The notes beneath the pieces were generated by a model, which saw only the letters and a program-made list of their open reading frames with translations, had not been told where the DNA came from and did not search any database. Shown here piece by piece: positions 10,510 to 21,100 of a stretch of DNA of 64,000 nt. Numbering within the stretch: position 1 is the first letter of the stretch; each line of letters opens with the position of its first letter. The translations under genes were made by a program, and so were the position numbers. Source of the DNA: Anastrepha obliqua (taxonomy: Eukaryota > Arthropoda > Insecta > Diptera > Tephritidae); contig NC_072895.1 of the NCBI RefSeq assembly GCF_027943255.1, positions 29,796,001 through 29,860,000 on the forward strand. The letters run 5' to 3'.

Positions 10510-12065
10510 ATGAAAATATAGTTCCCGAGCACTAATTTGGATTGGATTTTTGGAAAAACAGAAAAAAATTTATAAAAAAAATTAAAAAAAGTAATAAAAA
10601 AAATCGAAAAATTACAAAAGACAATGAAAAAGTTATAAAAAAAAATTTGAAAACGTAATAAAAGTAATTAAAACAAAAAATTAAAAAAGTAAAAAATATC
10701 AAAAAATGGAAAAAGTTATAAAAAAATTAAGAAACGTAATAAAAGTAATTAAAGCAAACAAAAGTTCAAAAAAGTAATGAAAAAATTATAAAAAATGGAA
10801 AAAGTTAAAAAAAAAAGTTAGAAAACGTACAATAATAAAAGTAGTTCAAGCAAAACAAAAAATTAAAAAAAGTAAAAAAAATCAAAAAAGTAAAAAAATA
10901 TGGAAAGGTTTAAAATTAAAAAAAGTAAAAAAAAATATGGAAAAAGTTATAAAAAGTTAGGAATAAAAGTAATTAAAACAAAACAAAAAGTTCAAAAAAG
11001 TAATAAAAAATCCAAAAATTCAAAAAAAATGAAAAAAGTTTTAAAAAAAGTTAGAAAACGTAATAAAAGTAATTAAAACGAAAAAATTAAAAAAAGTAAA
11101 AATAATTAAAACAAAAAAGTTCGAAAAGTAATAAAAAAACGAAAAAAAATGGAAAAAGTTATAAAAAATTAGAAAACGTAATAAAAGTAATTAAAACAAA
11201 AAAAGTTAAAAAAGTAAAAATAAATAAAAAAAAAACAACAAAAATGGAAAAAGTTATAAAAACAATTAGGAAACGTAATAAAATAAATTAAAAGAAAAAT
11301 AATTGAAAAAAGTAAAAAAAAAATCAAAAAAGTAAAAAAAATGGATAAAGTTATAAAAAAAATTAGAAAACGTAATAAAAGTAAAGTAAGAAAACGTAAA
11401 TAAAGTAAAGTAAGAAAACAAAAGATAAAAAAAGAGGAAAAAGTTATATAAAAATTAGAAAACATAATAAAAGATATAAAAAAAATCAAATAAAAAAAAT
11501 GGAAAAGTTGTAAAATTATAAAACGTAATAAAAGTAATTAAAACAAAAAAAATTATAAAAAGTAAAAAAACAAAATCAAAAAAGGAAAAAAAAATGGAAA
11601 AAGTTATAAAAATAATTAGGAAACGTAATAAAATAAATTAAAAGAAAAATAATTGAAAAAAGTAAAAAAAAAAATCAAAAAAGTAAAAAAAATTAGAAAA
11701 CGTAATAAAAGTAAAGTAAGAAAACGTAAATAAAGTAAAGTAAGAAAACAAAAGATAAAAAAAGAGGAAAAAGTTATATAAAAATTAGAAAACATAATAA
11801 AAGATATAAAAAAAATCAAATAATATAAAAAAAATGGAAAAGTTGTAAAATTATAAAACGTAATAAAAGTAATTAAAACAAAAAAAAAATTATAAAAAGT
11901 AAAAAAACAAAATCAAAAAAGGAAAAAAAAAATGGAAAAAGTTATAAAAACAATTAGGAAACGTAATAAAAGCTGCTTTTATTATGCGGCGTTGCTTACT
12001 TTTCATTTTTCATTTACTCTCTGCTCGTTAAAAAAAAAAATTAGAAAACGTAATAAAAGTAAAAA
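10510..12065. repeat. 1.5-kb A-rich strand-asymmetric tandem array
   Basis: It is built from variants of AAAATGGAAAAAGTTATAA, AATTAGAAAACG and TAATAAAAGTAATTAAAAC, almost free of C on the + strand. The long minus-strand frames it generates are only Phe/Leu/Ile runs. No transposon ends were found. It may have grown from an A-rich seed by slippage and unequal exchange. Confidence 0.8.
11242..11935. repeat. Higher-order tandem repeat, ~340-350-bp period
   Basis: The landmark ATGGAAAAAGTTATAAAA followed by AATTAGGAAACG occurs at 11242, 11593 and 11931. The two intervening units (about 351 and 338 bp) share the same internal order, including AGTAAGAAAACGTAAATAAA and AAGATAAAAAAAGAGG. They differ mainly by a short deletion in the second unit. 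Confidence 0.8.
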
Positions 12066-12109
12066 AAAAAATTTAAGCAAATTTAAAAAATCTTTTAACT
12101 ACATACATA

Positions 12110-12821
12110 CAGGGTTGGCCATATTAAACTGACCCATTGAGTAACCCTATAACTTTTTACTGTAATTTGAAATCTAAGGTTTACGTCAACAAGCCAAAGA
12201 CACTAGGCGCACTTAAGGCCAATATCCGACGGGAAATAGCCGCCATATCGGCCGAGACGCTGGCCAAAACTATGTAAAACGCCGAAAAACGGGCACATTA
12301 CGCTATACGAGCTAAGGGCGACCACTTGCGCGATATCATATTCAAAAAGTGATGTAAACGAATCTCCTTGAACTAAATTAAATGTTTTTCACAATGAAAC
12401 ACAAAAAAATGTTTCTTTTTCCATATTTTTTTAATAATCACATGGGTCAGTTTAAGATGGCCAACCCTGTACATATCCAAATACGTGCTAAGGGCGACCA
12501 CTTGCGCGATATCATATTCAAAAAGTGATGTAAACGAATCTCCTTGAACTAAATTAAATGTTTTTCACAATGAAACACAAAAAAATGTTTCTTTTTCCAT
12601 ATTTTTTTAATAATCACATGGGTCAGTTTAAGATGGCCAACCCTGTACATATCCAAATACGTGCTAAGGGCGACCACTTGCGCGATGTCATATTCAAAAA
12701 GTGATGTAAACGAATCTCCTTGAACTAAATTAAATGTTTTTCACAATGAAACACAAAAAAATGTTTCTTTTTCCATATTTTTTTAATAATCACATGGGTC
12801 AGTTTAATATGGCCAACCCTG
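12110..12821 (+). mobile_element. Tc1/mariner (DUF4817-type) remnant with its 3' end triplicated
   Basis: The left end CAGGGTTGGCCATATTAAAC (after TA at 12108-12109) and the right end GGCCAACCCTG (before TA at 12822) are inverted. After the left end comes the transposase C-terminus (VYVNKPKTLGALKANIRREI, HLRDIIFKK) with an early stop. From 12311 a 176-bp unit with the last codons, the 3' UTR, the terminal repeat and a short TACATATCCAAATACGT linker is repeated three times (12311, 12487, 12663). The units are nearly identical, so the amplification is recent. Confidence 0.85.
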
Positions 12822-12831
12822 TATATGTATA

Positions 12832-13105
12832 AGTTTATATATATTATGCGCTTACACGCTTTTTGGGTGTTTGCCAGCGCGCCTCCTCCTATTCGTGGCA
12901 TGCGTCTTGATGTTGTTCCACCAATGCAGGGACCTACAGTTTTAAGTCGACCGAAATGCAATCGGAGGCTTGCCATAGTCTGGGGGCGGAGGGGCGACCG
13001 CTAACCAAAAAAATGTTTCTAATTTTTTTGGTACTTCATGCCCGCAAATTCGAACCCTCTTCGCTCTTCCGAATGGTAGTCACGCACCAACCCATTCGGC
13101 CGTCG
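12832..13105 (-). mobile_element. tRNA-derived SINE, copy A
   Basis: On the minus strand the head has an A-box-like GAATGGGTTGGTGCGTGAC and a B-box-like GGGTTCGAATT, typical of a tRNA-derived polymerase III promoter. The body contains AGGCTTGCC... and CCTACAGTTTTAAGTCG in inverse, then the conserved ACACCCAAAAAGCGTG block and an AT dinucleotide tail at its low-coordinate end. The same body recurs at 24205, 25497 and 43009. Confidence 0.85.
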
Positions 13106-15061
13106 GCAACTGCTTTAACTGCTTAACTTTGCATGCAAAGCTGTAATATTTGCGCATTTTAATAAAGTGTATATGCAGCGATTTTAGTATTGTGCGGTTT
13201 GCTTATTTTAAAAAAGAAAATTGTATTTTTTTCTCTGTTTGTTGCAGGCGTTTTTTGTATGTCTTGCAATAATCGCATGTTCAAGATCACTTACATACAT
13301 ATACATATATATCATTAAGATTTGCTATCAATAAATATTGAAATTTTCATATGTTAACGGTAGCTTAAAATTAACTGAGATTTTTGCAGCACTTCTTGAT
13401 TTGAGTAAAAACAAACAAAGACAAAAAACACATTGCATTGAGTTAAAGTTAGAATTAATTGGAGTAAAATTTAAGCTCCACGCATAGTTGAGCTTTCAAA
13501 TTGGGAGTTTTCGTATTTTTCGCAGATTTCAGCTCCTCTTTGCCTTAATTACGCTTAACGCTGAGTTATAGACCTTAGTGTTTTTGCTTTTGTTTTTTTT
13601 TTTTCAATTAATTACATTTTTCTTATTTTTGTTGCCTCTGTGGCAAGCATGCTTTTGAATACAAAAATACGCTATCAATATTATTACATAGTTATTATGT
13701 TTTTGTTTTGTTTTGTTTTGTGTCTTTATAAGCAACTGTTAATTGTAATTGTAATAGTTAATTAATTACTACCTATAGTTTAGATATTTATTTATGCTCC
13801 TCTGCTCTCTTCTCTGTTCTCTATTCGGTTTTTTCCGATTTCATTTTTTATTTAATATTTAATAGTTTATGTTGTCTTATCTTTGATTACGAAGTATCTT
13901 TCTTTGTTGCTCTAACGCCCACTCACCGCCGCCACCTTCTCCAGCCTTCTCCTGCTAGTTTGTGCCATTAAAACTTTCCTTCTCTTTATGTTGCGCAACG
14001 AATATCACCAGATGCAAAGCAAAGAGTAACTATCAGAAATTCTGTGAGACGACGTACAGCGCTTTGTTTGCTGGCACTGCTGCATCCACGAGTGCAGCCA
14101 GCATTCATGCGCTGCCCACTAACAACTATGCCACTGGCATTCAATCAAGCAAAATGCCATCAACCGAAGCCATTAAAACCAATGAATCCATCAAATTATA
14201 CTTCATGTGCCAGCACCAACCAATACTATAAATGAAGGTTAAAAATATTACTAACGAACAACTACAAAAACAATGCTAGGTATGCATGAATGTGGGCAAT
14301 GTTATTCGCCCTAGCGCATACTTGGAAAGTATTTATGCGAGAATGTCAGCAAAGTATTTGCGTTTGTGAGTGGTAGACAGGCAGGCAGCTCAGCTGGTGT
14401 GAATATCGAGAGCATCATTCGAATCAGAATGAATCGTAAAGCCAAATCGTTGCTTGCAATCTGAGCGAGGTGAGGTGAGGTGAGGCGAACGGTGATGCAG
14501 CAATAAAAGTTTTACAGCTATGCTTGGCTCAGGCTTAGGGTGATTTTGTGTTATATGCAAATTAAGTGACATTTGCATCAGCGCACAGATGTGCCCGACA
14601 GCCTGGGTGGCTCGTGGCTCGTCCCTTGAACGCTATGCGATGACCAAATACCAAATGCAAGCGAGCGATTTGAGTGTGGCGTTGAAGGTAATTGTTGCTG
14701 ACGACGTTAATGTCGTTACGATGATGTTCAGCTGCTGAGCCCTTTTAAAACTAGCCGCCATGCTGCTTTTATTAATGCTGTGCTGCTTACTTTTCCCTTA
14801 GTTTGTTCTTATTGCTAATGTTGCTGTGTGCCACCTCGGTCCTGCTAGCGCAATCTTAGTTCATACTCCCGCACTCTCCCGCACTCTCCCACACCCTCAA
14901 ACTTCCATTAACTAAATGTACGTAAGCGTTTACAGCTGGTGCTGTTGCAACACTTTCGTTTATCACTTCGCCGGTCCACATGTGGCGTTGTGGCGCCATT
15001 CGCTGTCTGCTCGTTACACTTGACCGGCACTTCAATTGATAGTTGCTCAGCACTGTTGGTA
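13106..15061. other. Unique downstream DNA including the probable 3' UTR of the NTAQ1 gene
   Basis: No transposon signatures were seen. It contains short simple repeats (GTGAGGTGAGG at about 14465, CCGCACTCTC repeats at about 14870). Frames of 60-90 codons show no domain. The part just below 15062 should be the 3' UTR of the minus-strand amidohydrolase gene. Confidence 0.5.
14768..14773 (-). terminator. Candidate polyadenylation signal AATAAA
   Basis: A canonical hexamer on the minus strand lies about 290 bp downstream of the amidohydrolase stop codon. Its use is inferred from distance only; no transcript evidence is available. Confidence 0.4.
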
Positions 15062-15195
15062 TTATTTGTTATTCTGTTGCGCCACCACATTCGGCGCCTT
15101 GTAGAAGGTTTGCACAAATTCTGAGAGGCTGTAAACGGTACCGGGGCCTTTGCTCGCATTCATGCAGATAAAATCGCCCAAGCTATGCGCATTGC
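15062..15195 (-). CDS. tun: NTAQ1 exon 5 (terminal)
   Basis: After a TCCTCCTGCAG acceptor the exon gives SNAHSLGDFICMNASKG, then GTVYSLSEFVQTFYK, and a polar tail ending QQNNK and TAA. Length 134 bp. The 144-bp intron before it is the only compact intron visible in the gene. Confidence 0.95.
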
Positions 15196-18100
15196 CTGCA
15201 GGAGGAGAGCACAGAGAAATGTGGAAAATTACTATGTTAAAGGAAATTGGCAAAATTAAATAAAGAAACATTAAAATTCAATAATAGCACAAATAAGGTG
15301 CAAATGCCAAAGGCATAAATGCCTGAATGAACGCCTTACTGCTTGACTGTATGGGCGGGTATGAGGGCGGTGGCTTTATCCAACTGCCATCTGGCCTTCG
15401 CATGTGTCGACGGTCCGACGAGAATTCACTTAGATATGTTTCTGCGGGTATAACTCTGAAGTATCTGTAAGAAGGACAAGAAATTATGAAGGCAATAGTA
15501 ATAGAAATAGAGAAAAATTATATAAATTGGAAAAAGCATAGAGGCATATTCAACAATTTAATGGCTAAGTGTGGCCAAAGAGCTGATAATGCGACCGACG
15601 AGCTGGGTATTACAGAATGCGATGAAAACCAAAAAAAAATTAAAACATACGAAAAATCAAAATACTCGCGAAACTAAGCGCCACCTTCAGGATAAAAGAA
15701 TGGAAGCAGGTGTTTGGAATGCTAGGACGTTTGGCCATAGTGTTATCTTAAACGTTTTGGCCATAGTGTTATCCTCATCATGTTGGTCTCCTTGTCGCGG
15801 GGATGAGGCTTAAGTGTTGGTTTGACCCCCATATCATGGGGACCAACCCAATACGAACTAAGAGGGAAGCTCCATATGAGTATTGGCTAGCCATCATGGC
15901 AAAATTGGTGGCCACCCAATCACCATATGAAGATCACCGTACCGACGCACCTGTTAATCCTTAACCCTCATCATCCCATCATCTCCTCTCCTCACCCCCC
16001 CCCCTAACCCAAGGTGTCATGCGACCCGTGCCTATTGGGTGCTTTGCAGTCAGGGGGTTCTCTGTCCGACTGTATTTCTACGGAGCTACCTCGATACCGG
16101 GTCACCTCGGGGTATAACCATGACCTTGCCGTGGTATGGGGCGCTGCCACGGTCGACCATCATGTTTCCCCTTCCTTTTTATAAGATCACCATGTCTGCC
16201 ACGGTGGACGGTGATCGTAAGAAACAGATGGAGTCTTTCAATCAAAAAACCTCAATGGACAAGCAGTCCCTAAATGCAAAGGAAGCTATAGCTTCCATCC
16301 CCAAATCTGGACCAAACCAGATTTCTCTTAGTACGACGGAAGCTGGGATAACTAAACCTAGTGGAAGTGACAGTACATCGAAGCCCTTCACGGCTAGCCC
16401 AATTCGTACGGCGGAAGCTGGTGCTGAGGACAAACCTGGCAACAGCAGAAGTGGCGGTACTCACAACAAAACTACGGCCAAGAAGTCAACTTCCTCTACC
16501 ACCAATACCGGGACTAGCCCTGGTAAAGGTGGCAAAGCTGAGTCTGGAACGACTGATACCTCCGCAGTAGCAGAGCCTGCACGGCATGGCTACAAGGAGA
16601 GACGTGCTGCCTTCAGGCTACTGGAGCGCCTGAAAACGATTCCAGAGGGGGAGTGGTCTGTTAAACAGAAGCACTCATTCAGCTGGGCGACAAGGGTAAC
16701 GGAGGAGTCCCCTCGGGGCTCTGAACCGAACCCAAAACGTCAGTTGTCGGACGACCCACCCAGCAACCCCAGCACGTTGAAGAAGCCCCGAATCAACAAG
16801 ACTTCTCCAGCTACGTACAGCGAAGCTGTCAAAGGCCAACAGCTATGGGCGGTGGTTGATAAAAGCAACCCTGACGGCACTATTTCGCCTGACAATTGGA
16901 AGAAAGTGGAAGCCAGGCTCTCAAGCGTCTTCTTCCAAATTCTGAAGGAGCATCCTGGTCCAGCTCCTTTCTGTCGCGATAGTGGATGGCATCAGAGTCA
17001 TGTGAAGCTAATCGCCTGTGCCGATCAGAGATCCACTGATCTATACAAAATAGCCATCTCAAGGATTGGCGAAGTATGGCCTGGGTCTAAACTCGAGGTA
17101 ATTTCAAGGGATGACATCCCTAGTTTACCAAGAGCTAGGGCCTGGTTACCAGCGGAGCCATCAGACCCTAAACAAATCCTTGAGATGCTTCGGGTATGCA
17201 ATCCAGAGCTTCCTACATCGTCTTGGAAGGTCACAAAGCTGGACGATCCCAAGGGCGAGTACCGAAGCGCTACTTTCGTAGTCTGCAAGGACTCGGCGGA
17301 CGCACTGGCGCGATCGGACGGTGTAGTAAGCTATGGGTTTTCGTCCATAACTCTGAGGGTCTACAACAAGGACAAGGCGCCTAACTTAAAGGACCCGGTT
17401 GGAGCTGAGATAGGCCCCACGGCGGAATCTGGCTCCGGTCCTAACACTGCTACAGCGCTACGGAAGGCATCTACTGACGGCAGTATCTCTTCCTTGTTAG
17501 ATAGAGTACTTGATACTACTCTCACTGATGAGGAAGAGCTACTGGCGTCAGATTCAGATGAGCCCAACAAAACGGTGGTGGAGAGGAAGCCCAGTAACCA
17601 TGATGTTACGGGTTCTTCAGATTAATCTTCACCACTCAAAGGTTGCGTCCGCCAACCTCATAAGCCACCTGGCCAAAGGTGGACATCATATTGTCCTGAT
17701 TCAAGAACCATGGGTATCACATGGACTTGTGTGCGGACTAAGGACTCAACAATATAAACTGATGTATGCTCGCAACAAAGGTAACCCTAGAGCGTGCGTA
17801 CTAATAAGAAAAGGGATAAATGCTTTCATGCTCTCTAATTACAGCGACACCGATCAATTGACCATTAGCCTGGAGTCGGGAAATGAACGGATGTGGCTAT
17901 CTTCCTGCTACCTCGCACATGACCACGAGGAGCTACCGAGATCAATATTCAAAGATCTGGTAGCGCAGGCGCAGAAGCTTGGCGCAAAGCTAATCATTGG
18001 TGCAAATGTAAATGCGCATCACGAGATATGGGGCAGCACTGATACCAACGCTAGAGGTGAGTGTCTCTTTGATTATCTGATAGGTACTAGACTACAGATT

Positions 18101-21100
18101 TGCAATAAAGGTAATAAACCTACTTTTGTCATTAGTAATAGACAGGAAGTGTTAGACGCTACTTTTGCTTTTGACTCCGTTATTAACAGAATTAGGAACT
18201 GGAAAGTTTTGGAAGAACATTCTTTTTCTGATCATAGATATATCTCGTTTGAGGTTAGCAAAAATCTACCGAAACCTAAGCCTGGTACAAATATCAGGAA
18301 AACAGACTGGGAAAGGTATATAGATTGTATCGGGGCTACCCTAGGAACATGTCCATCAGCGGTGCCACAAAGCATAGAAGGACTAGAAAATTTGGTTGAC
18401 AAGATTACCTACACCATGAATGCTGCCTTGGCGGTAGCCTGTCCCATAAGAAGACTGAGGGGTAAACCCAAGCCTAAGTGGTGGACGGTTGAGCTAAGCG
18501 AGCTTCAAAAAACAAGCCGAAGCGCTTTTAATGAGGCAAAGAAAACACGTCTCGATGAAGATTGGAAAGGCTATAAAGATGCTCTGAGAATCTACAAGAA
18601 GGAAATCAGAATTGCCCAAAGGCAATCTTGGAAATCCTTTTGTGAAGAGGTTGAGGGGGCAACTGAGGCCTCCAGACTTCGTAAGATTTTAGCGGGAAGC
18701 CCTCAAAATTGGGAACTGCTACAGAAAAGTGATAGCACTTTCACTACAACCAGTAAAGAGTCTCTAGAACTTTTACTCGACACTCATTTTCCAGGCTGCT
18801 CAGACATTACTGGGCATGACATGGAAGATACAGCACACTGTCGTGAAGTCAGAATAGACGCTATTTCTGAGGATCGGCTCTTATGGGCGATTGAAAGTTT
18901 CAAACCTTTTAAATCACCGGGCCCAGATGGCATTTACCCGGTGGAACTGCAAAAGGCCGCCGGATATCTAGCACACGGACTACTAGCAATCTTCAAAGGT
19001 TGCTTTCTCTACGGTCATATACCTCTTAAGTGGAGACAAGTCAAAATTGTTTTCATTCCAAAAGCTGGTAGAAACTCACATACCCATCCAAAAGACTTAA
19101 GACCGATATCTCTCTCCTCCTTCCTATTGAAAACTTTGGAGAGGCTGATAGAATTTCACTTAAGCCTAACTATAGATAGAAATCTTATCTCTACGTCACA
19201 ACATGCCTACACGAAAGGGAAATCGGTAGAGACAGCTCTACATAACCTTATTTACACGGCAGAGAGTTCACTGCACAAACAGGAATTTACTTTAGCCGCT
19301 TTCCTTGATATTGAAGGGGCCTTTAACAATGTTGAAGGGGGGGCAATTACTGCAGCACTCACTGATCTTAGGGTAGAACCGGGCTTGGTAGGCTTCATTG
19401 GCAAAATGCTAAATAGCAGAATCATTGAAGCGGAACTAGGAGAATCGGTGCTCAGGAGATTGGTAAGTAGAGGTACACCGCAAGGTGGAGTCCTCTCACC
19501 GTTTTTATGGAACGCAGTTGTAAGCAAACTTCTGTTAATACTGGAATCGGTGGGCTGTAAGGTGATAGCTTACGCCGACGATGTTGTTATTGCTGTCTCT
19601 GGTAAATTTGTATCTACATTAAGAGACCTAATACAAAATGCTCTAGATATACTTTCTAGGTGGGCAGGAAAGTGTGGTCTAGGAGTCAACCCAGACAAAA
19701 CACAACTCATATTGTTCACTAGGAAACACAGAATCCCTCAGCTAAGTCCAATTACGCTCAAAGGGGAAGCTCTTGTGATTTCGGAAGAAACCAAGTACTT
19801 GGGACTAAACATAGATAGGAAACTGACTTGGAAGTCAAACACCATAGAAAGGGTCAGGAAAGCGAACCTAGCTTTTTATGCCTGTAGGAGAGCTTTAGGG
19901 AAGACCTGGGGAATTAAACCTAAGGTTACTCATTGGCTCTACACTGCTGTCGTCAGACCCATTCTTCTATATGGAAATGTTGTCTGGTGGTGTGCTATGC
20001 AGAAAAAAACCTATTCTAATTTATTGAATAAGGTGCAGAGATCAGCGGAACTAGCAATATGTGGCGCCATGAAAACCACGCCATCCATGGCTTTGGACAT
20101 CATGCTACATCTGCCACCCCTAGATCTCTTCTGCAAATACTCAGCGGCCTGCGCCGCTTTAAGGCTCAAAGCGAGCTCACAGTGGAGAACTGTCACACAT
20201 GGACATTCAACCATTTTAGACTCCTACACGGATATACCCAGTGACTGTGATTATCACCCTCCCATTCTTTGCTTCGAAAGGAATTTCCTAATGAAAATCC
20301 CTTCTAGACTGGAATGGCTTGAGGAAGATCCAACACCCAATACACCCGTTAAGATCTACACGGACGGATCCAAAATGGACACCGGTGTAGGATCAGGGTT
20401 ATTTTGCGAAGAGCTTTCTATTAGTGAATCCTTTAAATTACCGGATCACTGTAGCGTTTTTCAAGCGGAAATAAACGCTATTCATGAAGCCTTAAAATGG
20501 TTAAAGATAAACAGAATATCATCAACGGATATCTGCATTCTATCAGACAGCCAAGCTGCCCTACGAGCCCTGGATGCATTCCAAACAACATCAAGGAGTG
20601 TCTTACGTTGTCGCCAATCTCTAAATGAGATGGCCAAACAATATCGTATAATATTATGCTGGGTCCCAGGCCACAGAGATATACCAGGGAACTGTAGGGC
20701 AGACCAACTTGCAAGAGAAGGTACCAGACATAAGTAATTTTATGGAGATACCTCTCGCAACTTGTAAGCTTCTCATTAAGGACGCACTAATCAATTCTGC
20801 AAATCAGAGATGGATTAGCGCTAACACCTGCGAAATTGCTAGACAAACATGGCCAAGGCTTAATTTACGTCTGTCCAAGAGTATTATAAAACTGAGTAGA
20901 CTTCAAATCAGGACCTTAGTGGGGGCCCTCACAGGACATTGTCTCATAGGAAATCATGCAAGGAGATTAGGCGTATACACGCATGATTTCTGTCGTAGCT
21001 GCAGAAATGAGGAGGAATTGGAAACAATTCAACACCTTTTTTGCACATGCCCAGCTCTAGCCAGAAGCAGAAACCGATTTTTAAAATCCTACTTCTTAAC

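Noticed and set aside
11169..11819. Two near-identical minus-strand frames of 106 and 67 codons as duplicated membrane proteins
   Set aside because: They are Phe/Ile/Leu translations of the A-rich tandem array; the duplication is of the array unit.
12311..12821. Regular 176-bp repeats as a CRISPR-like array
   Set aside because: The units are whole transposon ends without unique spacers, in an animal genome.
14390..15159. Several 60-85-codon overlapping frames near the NTAQ1 3' end
   Set aside because: They fall in the 3' UTR and downstream DNA on both strands with no domains, and part is the antisense shadow of exon 5.
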